The position numbers were made by a program, and so were the translations under genes. A model generated the notes under the pieces. The model was not told where the DNA came from. It saw nothing but the letters and a program-made list of their open reading frames with translations, and did no database searches. Positions 36,601 to 45,038 of a stretch of 64,000 nucleotides of DNA are shown one piece after another. This stretch comes from Microbulbifer sp. THAF38. Lineage in GTDB: Bacteria > Pseudomonadota > Gammaproteobacteria > Pseudomonadales > Cellvibrionaceae. Positions within the stretch are counted from its first letter, which is position 1. Each line of letters opens with the position of its first letter. The DNA lies in NCBI RefSeq assembly GCF_009363535.1, contig NZ_CP045369.1:2181001-2245000 (forward strand). Reading direction: 5' to 3'.

Positions 36601-39403
36601 CGCCGTGAAGCTCAAAAAACTCCACCACAATTGAGTGACGACCACTGGTCAGATCAACCTGCCCAGAGTTTTCACGCGGCGCATGCACGCCATCATTTTC
36701 CACCACGGTTTGGCCATCAATAATGAGACGCGAACCATCATCCGAGTTTGTATAGAATGTGTAACTCCCCGCTGTGTCGATCTGAATCTCACCCTCAAAT
36801 CGAAAACCGAATTCATCATCGCGATCTCGGGGGCTGATATCGAAATTAGCTGTGGTACCGCTCTTAACGGCGGTCAGTTGTGAAAAGTCAGGCAGAGAAT
36901 TCCAAGAGCCTTCAAAGTATTCATAAAGAACACCGCTGGTGTCACCAGAACCGCCACCATCAGTGCCGGAATAGACAATATCATCGGGTAGGGGGGTTTT
37001 ATTGATGTTCGGCCCTTCGATGCTGACTTCAAGCACTTCATTGCCCCCATGCTCGAAGAAATCCACCACTAGTGCATGCCGCCCTGCACTCAGTTCGATT
37101 TGTCCAGAGCGCTCTTGAACAGGGTGCTCCCCATCGTTGTCGACTACCATCTGCCCATTGATATAGAGGCGCGAGCCATCATCAGAATTGGTGTAGAAGG
37201 TATAGGTTCCGGCAGTATCGATCTGAATCTCACCTTCAAAGCGGAAGCCAAAAAAGTCGTTGCGGTTGCGCTGGCTGATATCGATATTGGTCGAGGTACC
37301 TGTGGCAACGGGTGTTAATTGAGTGAAATTCGGCAGTTGATCCCATTGGCCCTCATAATAGGCCCAGTTCAAGCCGTTGTTGTCGTTGCCACCAGTGGCA
37401 CCGACTTCAATCAGATAGTCGTAGCGGTAGGCATCCCAGTCGGTAAATTTTTGCGAGGGAGTGCTGGCGACCACCAGGTATAGGGTTTCCCCGCTACTGA
37501 CCGGCACAGTAACAGTGCCTTCCTCGCCAGCGCTAACAACTGGGATTGGGTGATAACGCCGCTCATTAGATTCTTCGTTATAAACCACTGCCTGCGCCCG
37601 GAATTCGGCATATTCTGGGTTTGTGACTGAGGGTCGTACACCGATGAGGTAGTTTTCATCACGCGAGACTTCCACTTCATAGGCGTTATATGCCCAGCTG
37701 CCAGGGCGATACCGCTCGGGTACTGCAACCCATTGCCCATTGGTCCCCTCAACATCATAGAATTCTGAGATTTTATTATCGACTTCTTCATCGGGTAAAT
37801 CGTCAGGCTGTTGACTCACCATGCGACCATAGGAATCCACCTCCGCCTGACGCCACTGCTCACCATACTCAGGGTAATCCCAGGTAATCGTACGCGCAGC
37901 AAACTCTGAAAATACCTCACGCATATCGTAACCTGCCTGAGCCACCAGATCGTACATGGCGGCTACAGGGGCAGAGTAACGGCGGTCGTCATTATAAATA
38001 TCACCGATAATTTTTCGGTCGGTAACGTATTCACTTAAATAAAATTCATAGATACCGGCACCATATTGATGGCCACCTTTATAGGCATCTATGATGCCTT
38101 CCTCCAATGGTGAACTTTGATCCGTGTGGAGTGGTTGGTGTGGCTGTAAGGTATACATGCCCAGCAGGTTTACTCCGTCATGCCCTGGTTTTTGTGAATA
38201 GGCCCCCCAGTTCGCAGTCGACTCCTGTAGCATTTTACTGCCGCCGCCGGCGCGGGTCTGATAAGAATGGAAGTTTTCATGTAGGACAAAATTATTCCAA
38301 GGATTGTCTTTGTTGAAATTGTTTACCCAGGAATTTCTATAGGCTTCCGTTAGTTGTAAGTCGCGTGGCTTTTCATATTCACCACAGAGATCCCCGTGCA
38401 TGTGCATACCAGTGGCCAGTACATTGTGTTCCCAGGTCATATCATGGGCATTCACCTGGTATTGAAGAGATGCATCGGAGGTTTCTACATCATTGGGCCA
38501 CCAGATACATTGGTACACCGCGCAGAGATAGTTAGGATATCCTTCAAAAGGCGTTTCCCGGCTACCATTATCATCACAATCCTCGCCGAGGTTACTGGCT
38601 TCGCCAGGAGAAAGGGCGCGGTTAAAAACCCGCAAATCCCAGATCTTGCCTGTATAAGGGCCAATATTCATTACGCCAGCCAATATATCTACACCACTCG
38701 TATCCACATTATGTTGTATTACATTGCCATTGAAATAGGTGGTCACCATATCCGATTCGATTACCGCAGTGACTTGGTTGCAGCTATAGGTTTTTGAAAT
38801 ACTTTCGTTATTGATGACTTCGATATCATCATCGCCATGGAGTTGTGTAGAGATGATTCCCTGTCGTTCGATGACCGTTAAGCTACTGGAGCTAATCAGC
38901 GTATTGGTTTGTAACGCTTGAGAGGGTATATATTTAAATGAAACTGTTAAAGGTAGCCCAGTACTGCTATTGCCAAAGTCCAGCGCAATAGCTTTTGTGG
39001 TCATATCTGTACGGCTTATGAATGGGAAATCATCGCCGTCATCAGGTTGTATCCCGGTATAGGTGGTTTGAACCGAGTGCCCATTGCCAGATAAATCTGT
39101 ATTGCTAATTTGGCTCGGGACATAAGCAAAGAGGCCATCAAAAGAACCTTTACCAGTTTGATCGAGAGAGCAGGCTGCCTCGCAGCGATTGGCCATGCAA
39201 CTCTCACCATTAGAGCAGCTACCGCAATCAATGGTCTCCCCACTTTCTCCACGAATCACTCCACACTCAGCCAAGTGCACACTACAGTAATCGGCTTCGG
39301 TAGCCAGGGAAAATCCATAGGCTTTTCCAAAGAGGCAGGCGGTGAATAGTGTTATCAGATGCCATGATTGCAATTTTTTACCGGGTTTTCGACGTTTATT
39401 CAT
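33659..39403 (-). CDS. giant secreted zincin / SASA-esterase / PA14 / LamG / ricin-lectin protein
   Basis: 1914-residue exported protein. Order: signal peptide (about 1-30); Cys-rich segment (37-80); LamG-like region (to about 270); a DUF6055-like zincin domain with HENFH at 375-379 and a third-ligand candidate Glu394 in LQESTANW; PA14 copy 1 (677-815); PA14 copy 2 (824-960); cadherin/tandem-95 repeat (970-1060); SASA/CE6-like acetylesterase domain with GQSN Ser1074 and FQGYND; another tandem-95 segment (1320-1390); LamG (about 1393-1605); PA14 copy 3 (from about 1630); C-terminal ricin-type beta-trefoil with QWDC, QRW and QWE repeats (1783-1914). The lectin, PA14 and LamG modules should hold it on polysaccharide while the esterase deacetylates glycans. 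The protease role is inferred. No sorting signal such as LPXTG or a type 9 tail is evident. Confidence 0.85.
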   Translation of the reverse strand: MNKRRKPGKKLQSWHLITLFTACLFGKAYGFSLATEADYCSVHLAECGVIRGESGETIDCGSCSNGESCMANRCEAACSLDQTGKGSFDGLFAYVPSQISNTDLSGNGHSVQTTYTGIQPDDGDDFPFISRTDMTTKAIALDFGNSSTGLPLTVSFKYIPSQALQTNTLISSSSLTVIERQGIISTQLHGDDDIEVINNESISKTYSCNQVTAVIESDMVTTYFNGNVIQHNVDTSGVDILAGVMNIGPYTGKIWDLRVFNRALSPGEASNLGEDCDDNGSRETPFEGYPNYLCAVYQCIWWPNDVETSDASLQYQVNAHDMTWEHNVLATGMHMHGDLCGEYEKPRDLQLTEAYRNSWVNNFNKDNPWNNFVLHENFHSYQTRAGGGSKMLQESTANWGAYSQKPGHDGVNLLGMYTLQPHQPLHTDQSSPLEEGIIDAYKGGHQYGAGIYEFYLSEYVTDRKIIGDIYNDDRRYSAPVAAMYDLVAQAGYDMREVFSEFAARTITWDYPEYGEQWRQAEVDSYGRMVSQQPDDLPDEEVDNKISEFYDVEGTNGQWVAVPERYRPGSWAYNAYEVEVSRDENYLIGVRPSVTNPEYAEFRAQAVVYNEESNERRYHPIPVVSAGEEGTVTVPVSSGETLYLVVASTPSQKFTDWDAYRYDYLIEVGATGGNDNNGLNWAYYEGQWDQLPNFTQLTPVATGTSTNIDISQRNRNDFFGFRFEGEIQIDTAGTYTFYTNSDDGSRLYINGQMVVDNDGEHPVQERSGQIELSAGRHALVVDFFEHGGNEVLEVSIEGPNINKTPLPDDIVYSGTDGGGSGDTSGVLYEYFEGSWNSLPDFSQLTAVKSGTTANFDISPRDRDDEFGFRFEGEIQIDTAGSYTFYTNSDDGSRLIIDGQTVVENDGVHAPRENSGQVDLTSGRHSIVVEFFELHGGEVLGVSLEGPGIDKMAIPNTLLFTGEDGGGGGSDNTAPVADDLMVTVNQDSSINITLTATDADDDTLAYSVVNPPSHGGLSGQAPDLVYSPANGYSGNDSFTYSANDGSEDSEPATVSITVNPVGSVTPAKLYLMAGQSNMVGHGSNSELEIIDPALNIARDDVFIKAMISPNKALGALQPGYGYGNGNFGVELKMGHVLGDVLDEEVAMFKAAQGGTTLDNPDHWRPLAYGGNEGNLYDQMITGFAAFRSNELADIDHELAGFIWFQGYNDTFGTEDNYENHLRNLLTSIRNDLGQSDLPVIIVQINDNRGAAGEVVMEAQRVVAEEDPNASLVISSDLRPYYHYGNDSYVVIGERIAQAALPQLGRAAAVGDEYTAAPDNTLNVDQSQGVLHNDSGDGLSAELISTTQHGNLSLNGDGSFTYTPDADYFGPDQFEYRVQANGLAGNTTKVKLWVRDENDPLTLHYTFDNYSEDSTTDDAAGIKARVIGDGVSFGQAGYEGSAAYFNGEGVLHYWETYPIVDFLNLHTSQDFSFAIWVKTDTSVTEEQILISNKYYYGRNGGFAFTTSSNGSIKALISAQDHDNHSYNTVRVEATQGVIDDGNWHHVAMVADFSSEQLTLYVDGEVVGQGDLSALVGEINQYESVIGDGSGGGDGSSQGFQGYLDDLRIYRKALTTQEVAQLADVEDGGNGDGNGLNYAYYEGSWNELPDFTQLTPVATGTTANIDMTLRQRDDLFGFRYEGYIQIDTAGTYRFYTRSDDGSRLIINDQEVVSNDGIHGPADRFGDINLGVGRHHIIIEFFEYYGGELLEMSYEGPGITKVAIPDNVLFLTDDSSSGTVNDGTYVIVNAASDRCADVTGASNSNGADIIQWDCHGNNNQRWQVTQVSDGLCTLTVLHSNKLMTVEAANDAEGANVYQWEAIDDNSQRFYLEHQGNGSYRIRPAHSNLCIETASITNRESLYQGACDASDGEYWVFESD

Positions 39404-39684
39404 AGCGTTTATCCAGCTTATCCTTTTGCTTTAAAACTATTTCTAATGAAATGCGATTTCTTCCAAATATACTGAGAGATTCAACAAAAATTCTTGAGTA
39501 AAAAGATCAGAACTGGATGTTAGTCGATCGTTTTGAGGGGCAACATTCAGCCCTAGTGGAATCGGCGACTTATTTTGTTTTTGTTCTATGTGGCAAAAAT
39601 TAATTTATCGTTTGGCGACAGGGAGGTGTTAAAAAATTTTTAGAAACTAACTCTTATTAATTTTTGTAATTAGTTAAATTGGAC
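39404..39684. other. intergenic region, no gene seen
   Basis: Upstream region of the giant secreted-protein gene, A/T-rich, without a recognisable reading frame. It ends at the broken transposase, so part of it may be decayed insertion-sequence DNA. Confidence 0.4.
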
Positions 39685-40062
39685 ATGGAAACGGTCTTGG
39701 TAAGTCGTGCGTTGATGATGACTATCAATTTGCGTACGACCCAAAAAGGTCTCCTGCATCACTCTGATCGTGGCAGTCAGTATGCCAGCCATATCTACCA
39801 AACGTTATTGAGGTAGTATGGAATGGTGTGTTCAACGAGCCGTAAGGGAGAATTGTTGGGGCAAGGCACCGACTGAAAGTTTCTTCAGCAGTCTGATGTA
39901 AAGTGGTTAACGGGAAATCTCTATCCGACAAGAGAGGATGCGATAGCAGATGTGAGAACCTATATTGCTTATTTCAACCCACGCAGAATATATACAACAC
40001 TGGGGGGGCTAGCACCATCTAATTTGAGAAATGTGTTTAAAGAAGTGTCTGGTTGGAGTTGA
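39685..40062 (+). pseudogene. IS3-family transposase OrfB remnant
   Basis: The C-terminal half of an IS3-family DDE transposase in three frames. The first frame reads GLLHHSDRGSQYAS with the second catalytic Asp, then meets a TAG where CAG (Gln) is expected before YGMVCS. A one-base insertion near SRKG shifts to the frame reading CWGKAPTESFFSSL, which has the catalytic Glu. A further shift before KWL leads to the frame ending YFNPRRIYTTLGGLAPSNLR. The N-terminal part and OrfA are missing and no terminal repeats were identified. An old, inactive fragment. Confidence 0.85.
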
Positions 40063-40356
40063 ACACATCAGAGTGGGGCAAAAGGACTGGAGTAGGCGTT
40101 TAAATTTACTTACTAACGGTGGTTTGAGTCAGGCACTCTGATTTATTTGCGCCAAGCCCCTGAGCTATTTTTTTGGAGAGGCTAGGCCACCATAGATTAT
40201 TGAATTGCAAATAAATATGTCTGATTGCCACTTTATAGGAAATCTATAATCTAAAGTAGCTAATAGACTCGTTGTGGGACTTGCAGGGTCTTCAATAGAA
40301 GTAATAGACAGATAGATAGATAGTGAACCACTGGCTCCCTGGTAAACTATTACTTG
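40063..40356. other. spacer after the IS3 remnant
   Basis: No gene recognised. The only regularity is a short run of GATA units near 40308-40322. It probably contains the lost right end of the insertion sequence. Confidence 0.35.
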
Positions 40357-40398
40357 AAATCTTGACTCTTAACTCATGAGTAAAGAGTCAAGATTTTT
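40357..40398. terminator. hairpin terminator
   Basis: AAATCTTGACTCTT (40357-40370) pairs perfectly with AAGAGTCAAGATTT (40383-40396). The loop contains the palindrome ACTCATGAGT, and a T-run follows on the plus strand. No intact gene ends just upstream on that strand, so it is probably a leftover from a deleted gene or from the mobile DNA around it. Confidence 0.65.
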
Positions 40399-40440
40399 CA
40401 TAGTGTTTTTTCAAAATACGCTGATCTTTCCAAGGAGCAG

Positions 40441-40632
40441 TTGAAGCTGGTGCTATGTAATGTAACGACAATGTATACAGCGGATAAGATTAAGATGTTC
40501 GGTGTCTCTGAAAAGAAGGGAAGAAGCGAAATTGTAGCTTCAGTGAGAGAATCTGCTGTAAAGCAGCATACAGAGTATGAGGATTACGGCATGAGAATTA
40601 AAGCTAATAGGCGCGGGGGCTGGGTATGTTGA
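40441..40632 (+). CDS. small ORF before the cytochrome peroxidase, doubtful
   Basis: 63 codons from TTG with AAGGAG 7-12 bases before it. The product is polar and of no recognised family. The last residues (MRIKANRRGGW) are strongly basic and directly abut, in another frame, the hydrophobic leader of the next gene, so a single-base change could join them into one typical signal peptide. Real coding status is uncertain. Confidence 0.25.
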   Translation: MKLVLCNVTTMYTADKIKMFGVSEKKGRSEIVASVRESAVKQHTEYEDYGMRIKANRRGGWVC

Positions 40633-41870
40633 TCGTGGCCGGCGCCATGATCGCCTTCTCGATCTTTGTCCTCCCTTTGACGGGGGAAACGGCCACCACG
40701 CCAGACAAGAAACCAGCGGCGCTTCCGCCGCAGCAGAATACCACGCTCCCCGATCGGGTTGAGCTGGGATTCCTTCTTTACAACGACCTGAACATCTCGG
40801 CTAGGCGTAACACCGGCTGCGTCACCTGTCACGCGCACTCGGCCGGTTTCGCCGATCCACGCAGTGTCGCCGATCCGGTAAGCATGCCGGTTTCCCCCGG
40901 GTCCGAGCCCGGGAAATTTGGCACGCGCAACGCCCTGACCGCCGCCTACGCGACGTTCAGCCCCCCGTTCCACTGGGATGAGCAGAAGCAGACCTATGTC
41001 GGCGGGCAGTTCTGGGATGGCCGGGCCAACTCGCTCAAAGACCAGGCAATCGGACCGCCACTCAACCCGCTGGAGATGGCCATGCCGAACAAAGAGGCGG
41101 TGCTCGCGCGCCTCGCAGAGAATCCGGTCTATCTCGAGGCCTTCCGGCGGCTCTACGGCGTAGACCTCAAGTGGCCACAGGTCGATATGGTCTACCCCAA
41201 GTTCGGCGCTGCAATTGGGTCCTTCGAGCCCACTGACGAGTTCGCCGAGTTTAACTCCAAGTACGACTATTACGTCGCGGGTAAGATCGACCTGACCCCG
41301 CAGGAACAGTTGGGGCTCCAACTGTTCAATGGCAAAGCCAAATGCAGCAACTGCCATAGTAGCAAGCCGCCGGCGAACTACCCGCATGCCCTGTTCACCG
41401 ACTTCACCTACGACAACCTGGGGCTTCCTGTGAATCCGCGAATCGCCGGTCTGCACGGCGTCGACAGCCTGCCACTCGACCTGGGCCTGGGCGGTCGGCC
41501 GGAGATCGCCGCCAAGCACCCTGACGGATCGCAGGATGGTAAATTCAAGGTTCCCACTCTCCGTAACATTGAGATCACTCCACCCTACGGGCACAACGGC
41601 GTCTTCGCCACGCTTGAGCAAATCGTCCATTTCTATAACACCCGTGATACGCTCGGTGAAGTGCCCGACGCAACTGACCCGAACTTCGGAATCACTGGCT
41701 GGCCTAAACCCGAAGTCCCTAAGAACGTCAACCGGGCCGAGCTGGGCAACCTCGGGCTGACTGACGAGGAAGAAGCCGCGATCGTGGCGTTCCTGAAGAC
41801 GTTGACCGACGACGCGTTCGACGAAAAGGACCTCGAACACCCCGAAGGCGAGGCGCCGCTGCGTCGCTGA
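40626..41870 (+). CDS. di-heme cytochrome c peroxidase / MauG-family protein
   Basis: 414-residue exported di-heme protein that would reduce peroxide or carry out MauG-like oxidation in the periplasm. The hydrophobic leader at 1-20 lacks the usual basic N-terminus. Two c-type haem sites are CVTCH at 65-69 and CSNCH at 240-244; FKVPTLRNIEITPPYGHNGVF carries the conserved C-terminal region. The gene is visibly G/C-rich, with G or C at most third positions, unlike all its neighbours, and it begins abruptly near 40605. This, with a decayed transposase 560 bases upstream, points to acquisition from a G/C-rich donor. The 418-codon frame on the other strand is a by-product of this composition. Confidence 0.88.
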   Translation: MLIVAGAMIAFSIFVLPLTGETATTPDKKPAALPPQQNTTLPDRVELGFLLYNDLNISARRNTGCVTCHAHSAGFADPRSVADPVSMPVSPGSEPGKFGTRNALTAAYATFSPPFHWDEQKQTYVGGQFWDGRANSLKDQAIGPPLNPLEMAMPNKEAVLARLAENPVYLEAFRRLYGVDLKWPQVDMVYPKFGAAIGSFEPTDEFAEFNSKYDYYVAGKIDLTPQEQLGLQLFNGKAKCSNCHSSKPPANYPHALFTDFTYDNLGLPVNPRIAGLHGVDSLPLDLGLGGRPEIAAKHPDGSQDGKFKVPTLRNIEITPPYGHNGVFATLEQIVHFYNTRDTLGEVPDATDPNFGITGWPKPEVPKNVNRAELGNLGLTDEEEAAIVAFLKTLTDDAFDEKDLEHPEGEAPLRR

Positions 41871-41917
41871 CGATTAAAAAATTGTCGAGCAGATTTGGGC
41901 TGAACTAATCCACTTTA

Positions 41918-42907
41918 CTAGTCAATAGTGACTATGACTTTGCCCATTGCTTTACCGCTTTCCAGGCGCTCATGAGCTTTGCCAATCTCTTCTAGTTTAT
42001 AGGATGTATCGTCAAGCACAGGCTTGAGCTCACCCTCTTCAACAATAGATTTCAAGGCCTTTAAAATGAGCCCATGTTTTTCGCGGTGAAAGTTATGCAA
42101 CATCGGAATCAGCATAAATACAACATGTAGAGATAACCCCTTGAAATGTGCCGTTGTTAAGTCAAGTTCAACCAGGGCAACTGTTGACACAACTTGACCA
42201 TTGAGTGCAGATGCTTCAAATGATTTTGACATGTTTGTACCGCCAACGGAGTCGAACACTATATCGAATCCATCACCATTGGTATGTTTCTGCACATACT
42301 CTTCAACCGACTCATTTTTATAATTAATAGGTATTCCACCCAGTTTTTCAATCAGGTTCAATTGTGCCTCACCACCGCCAGTAGAAAATACATTAGCGCC
42401 GAAGTGTCTAGCCAATTGAAGAGCTACATGACCAACTCCACCTGAGCCGCCATGGACAAGCACCTTTTGGCCCGTTTTAATGCCGGCCCTTAGCAGGCCC
42501 TCGTAGGCAGTGATGCCCACTAATGGCAAGGCTGCAGCCTCACGCATCGTTAAATTGGTTGGTTTTAATGCAATTAAGTTGGCATCTGCAACCATGTATT
42601 CAGCCAGTGTTCCCGGTAGGTCTGCCAGACCACCTGCACAGCCATAGACTTCATCGCCAACTTTATATTCGCTCACACCTTCACCAACTTCTTCGATAGT
42701 ACCGGCGAAGTCCATACCGAGTATTGCGGGGGCAGGAGGGGAGATTGGTAGCCCTTTGCCCATTTGGCGAATCATCGTATCCACTGTATTGACACTGGTC
42801 GCTGCCATTTTAACGAGTACATGCCCAGCCTTAATGGTTGGCTTAGTGACTTCTGCCTTTTCAAATACCTCTGGGTCACCAAAGGTGTTTACGATCATTG
42901 CTTTCAT
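41918..42907 (-). CDS. quinone-oxidoreductase-like medium-chain dehydrogenase
   Basis: 329-residue NADPH-dependent MDR enzyme without the structural or catalytic zinc ligands. GroES-like domain at 1-120 (MDFAGTIEEVGEGV), nucleotide-binding domain with HGGSGGVGHVALQLARHFGA near 150-170, and a C-terminal return to the first domain. It is the last of three oxidoreductase genes in one direction (LLM, SDR, MDR), divergent from a LysR regulator. It probably reduces quinones or alpha,beta-unsaturated carbonyls; the physiological substrate is unknown. Confidence 0.88.
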   Translation of the reverse strand: MKAMIVNTFGDPEVFEKAEVTKPTIKAGHVLVKMAATSVNTVDTMIRQMGKGLPISPPAPAILGMDFAGTIEEVGEGVSEYKVGDEVYGCAGGLADLPGTLAEYMVADANLIALKPTNLTMREAAALPLVGITAYEGLLRAGIKTGQKVLVHGGSGGVGHVALQLARHFGANVFSTGGGEAQLNLIEKLGGIPINYKNESVEEYVQKHTNGDGFDIVFDSVGGTNMSKSFEASALNGQVVSTVALVELDLTTAHFKGLSLHVVFMLIPMLHNFHREKHGLILKALKSIVEEGELKPVLDDTSYKLEEIGKAHERLESGKAMGKVIVTID

Positions 42908-42982
42908 GTAAAGTTCTCACGGAAATACTTGGGGTGAATGATATGAGTTTGGTTAGTATGATGAGCTAGTCCTATTTCGTAA

Positions 42983-43801
42983 CTAGGCGTCTTTTATTCC
43001 CAGTTTATCTGCAATATCTATAATTTCTTCGATGAGTGCTATATTCAGACTTTCATCCAGAGCATCGGGGTGTGGTGGAGACCAATTACCCAGGTCATTG
43101 TCAAAGTATTTACCAGAATTACCTGAGAATTCATCGCTTAATGCGGCACGTACCAGTATATTCGCACCAATACTTAAATCTCTCCCTAATGATCCGTAGG
43201 CCTCTTTTACCATTTTACTCCCTAGAAATGATGCGGGATTGATTGCGATGAGGTCTGGTGCACTCTCATCAAGCAGTTTGGCCAGTTGAAATGTCCACAT
43301 GGTGAGAGCCAGCTTACTTTGGGCATAAGCATCGCTATCAGATAGAATCTGCTCGCCTTTGAGTGCTTGCAGGCTCACAGGCGCTTGTGCTGCAGAAGAC
43401 AAATTGATAATACGGCCTTCAGTATTGAACAAAGGTAAAAGACGCTTCGTTAGCAGGTAAGGAGCGATGACATTAACTATAAAACGAATATCGTAACCCG
43501 CATCAGTTGTTGGGTTATCCGTTTTGAATACGCCCGCATTATTAATAAGTATGTCAATACTCGAATAGCGGCTTTTAACTTGCGACGCCAGCGCTTCAAC
43601 GTCTGACAGGTCAGAAAGATCTGCAAGAAATATCTCTAAATGGGTATCTGGATAGTCTTGGGAAATACTCTCCTGGATGTTCTTTAGTTTCGATTTACTT
43701 CTTCCATGCAGCAGTAAAGTGTGCCCTTTTGATGCTAATAGCTTTGCTGTTTCTAAACCGATGCCGTCCGTTGCCCCTGTTAGCAGAATTGTCTTTGCCA
43801 T
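42983..43801 (-). CDS. short-chain dehydrogenase/reductase
   Basis: 272-residue SDR of the classical or WW-oxidoreductase-like type. The cofactor motif TGATDGIG is at 8-15; NNAG is near 87-90; the Ser of the catalytic triad is in LSSAAQA; the Tyr-Lys pair is in SDAYAQSKLAL (YxxxK). It ends 75 bases before the MDR gene and its start lies 8 bases after the LLM gene stop, so the three are probably one operon under the LysR protein encoded at 45039. Confidence 0.88.
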   Translation of the reverse strand: MAKTILLTGATDGIGLETAKLLASKGHTLLLHGRSKSKLKNIQESISQDYPDTHLEIFLADLSDLSDVEALASQVKSRYSSIDILINNAGVFKTDNPTTDAGYDIRFIVNVIAPYLLTKRLLPLFNTEGRIINLSSAAQAPVSLQALKGEQILSDSDAYAQSKLALTMWTFQLAKLLDESAPDLIAINPASFLGSKMVKEAYGSLGRDLSIGANILVRAALSDEFSGNSGKYFDNDLGNWSPPHPDALDESLNIALIEEIIDIADKLGIKDA

Positions 43802-43809
43802 TTTTAGTC

Positions 43810-44781
43810 CTACCCTTTGAATTCTGGAAGAATCATAGTTGCTATTTTTTTTAGCGTTTCTTCCACATTTCGACTGTTGAAGCGGAGATTAAGGGCAATG
43901 TGGTTGATGCCAATAGTCTCTCTTGATCTCAAATACCTACCTAACTGGTTAATGCCGAGTCGATACCCCAAGTGTAATGGTTGTGGCAGGTAATTGGGGT
44001 CGTCCATAATGTCTATATAAAGAGGTTCCATGATTGGTTTACTCGATACATATTCTTCTCTGCTTTCTCTTAGCTGCTCGATAAAGTCCTTTTGTTGCGT
44101 AAGTGGTCGTGGGTATGTAATCCACCCGTCCCCGTTGTTTGCCAACCAATCAGGAGATTGCTGGGAAGATCCGGTTATTAGTAGTGGTAACTGGTTACCT
44201 TGAGGCTTTGGCAGTAGGTCCATTTCACCAGATACTGTTCCAAAGGCATTCTCAAACTTAGGGTAGGGCACAGTAACTTTGCGAATGTATTCATAACTAT
44301 CCCGGAATAACTCTCCTCTGTCTGAATATGAAACATTCATCGCTGGATATTCCTCAGGGCGATCACCACTGGCAACACCCAGAATAAGGCGCCCTCCGGA
44401 AAGTAGGTCAACCGATGCGGCAGCTTTTGCAACATGTGCGGGGTGACGCAGTGGCAGAATAAGGCTGGCCACACCTAGGGCAATCTTTGAAGTAGACCCT
44501 GCAAGTAATCCAAGATAGACGAAAGGATCAAAAACTTGACCAGCATCACCAAATGAAGGCACGTTGAATGGCACATCTCTGAGCCAAATGGCGCTAAATC
44601 CCAGCGCCTCAGCGAGTCGTACTCTCTCAATATGTGCTTCCATTGTTGGCATCGAGTTTGTCGAGTAGTTTTCAATAGGTACGACTAAGCCAATAGATAG
44701 CTTTCCGGGCTTAAATACGCTATCGAAGCCAATATTTATGCTAGGAAAACACTCAACTTTGTCTTTATGGCTTGTAGTCAC
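43810..44781 (-). CDS. luciferase-like (LLM) flavin oxidoreductase
   Basis: 323-residue flavin-dependent oxidoreductase of the bacterial luciferase-like TIM-barrel class: AEALGFSAIWLRDVPF near 55-70, LLAGSTSKIALGVASLILPLRHP near 90-112 and SGGRLILGVASGDRPEEY near 128-145 are family signatures. It would use FMN or F420-type flavin with an electron donor; no flavin reductase is adjacent. First gene of the three-gene oxidoreductase operon and divergent from the LysR gene, whose product probably controls it. Confidence 0.88.
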   Translation of the reverse strand: MTTSHKDKVECFPSINIGFDSVFKPGKLSIGLVVPIENYSTNSMPTMEAHIERVRLAEALGFSAIWLRDVPFNVPSFGDAGQVFDPFVYLGLLAGSTSKIALGVASLILPLRHPAHVAKAAASVDLLSGGRLILGVASGDRPEEYPAMNVSYSDRGELFRDSYEYIRKVTVPYPKFENAFGTVSGEMDLLPKPQGNQLPLLITGSSQQSPDWLANNGDGWITYPRPLTQQKDFIEQLRESREEYVSSKPIMEPLYIDIMDDPNYLPQPLHLGYRLGINQLGRYLRSRETIGINHIALNLRFNSRNVEETLKKIATMILPEFKG

Positions 44782-44845
44782 TAAACATCCCCTTCATCAA
44801 AGTTGACACTACGGATTTGGCCATTGCCATCAACCACCCATGACT

Positions 44846-45023
44846 GAGGTTTTTGAGGTCAGGTTTCCTCACAACCTCGGTGGAAATGCGCAATTGGCTC
44901 ACTGATATTCGCTAACCCCTTCCTAATCACTAAGCTCTTGGTGACAAAATCTCACCGACGGGACACAGCCTAATGCATTGGAAATGCCGTATAAATGGTG
45001 TATATAGGTATTCAGAATTCTGA
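44846..45023. promoter_or_regulatory. divergent promoter region with two inverted repeats
   Basis: The space between the LLM operon and its LysR gene has an imperfect inverted repeat (GAGGTTTTTGAGG against CCTCACAACCTC, about 44846-44878) and a perfect 12-bp palindrome TCAGAATTCTGA at 45012-45023, just before the LysR start. The second could be an autoregulatory site. Function inferred from position. Confidence 0.4.
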
Positions 45024-45038
45024 TTTTGGATATAATGG

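Noticed and set aside
40308..40322. Short GATA tandem repeat
   Set aside because: Too few units and imperfect edges to be a functional microsatellite.
40584..41840. 418-codon open frame on the minus strand opposite the cytochrome peroxidase
   Set aside because: A long shadow frame caused by G/C-rich third positions; the plus-strand frame has both haem motifs and the minus frame has no recognisable domain.
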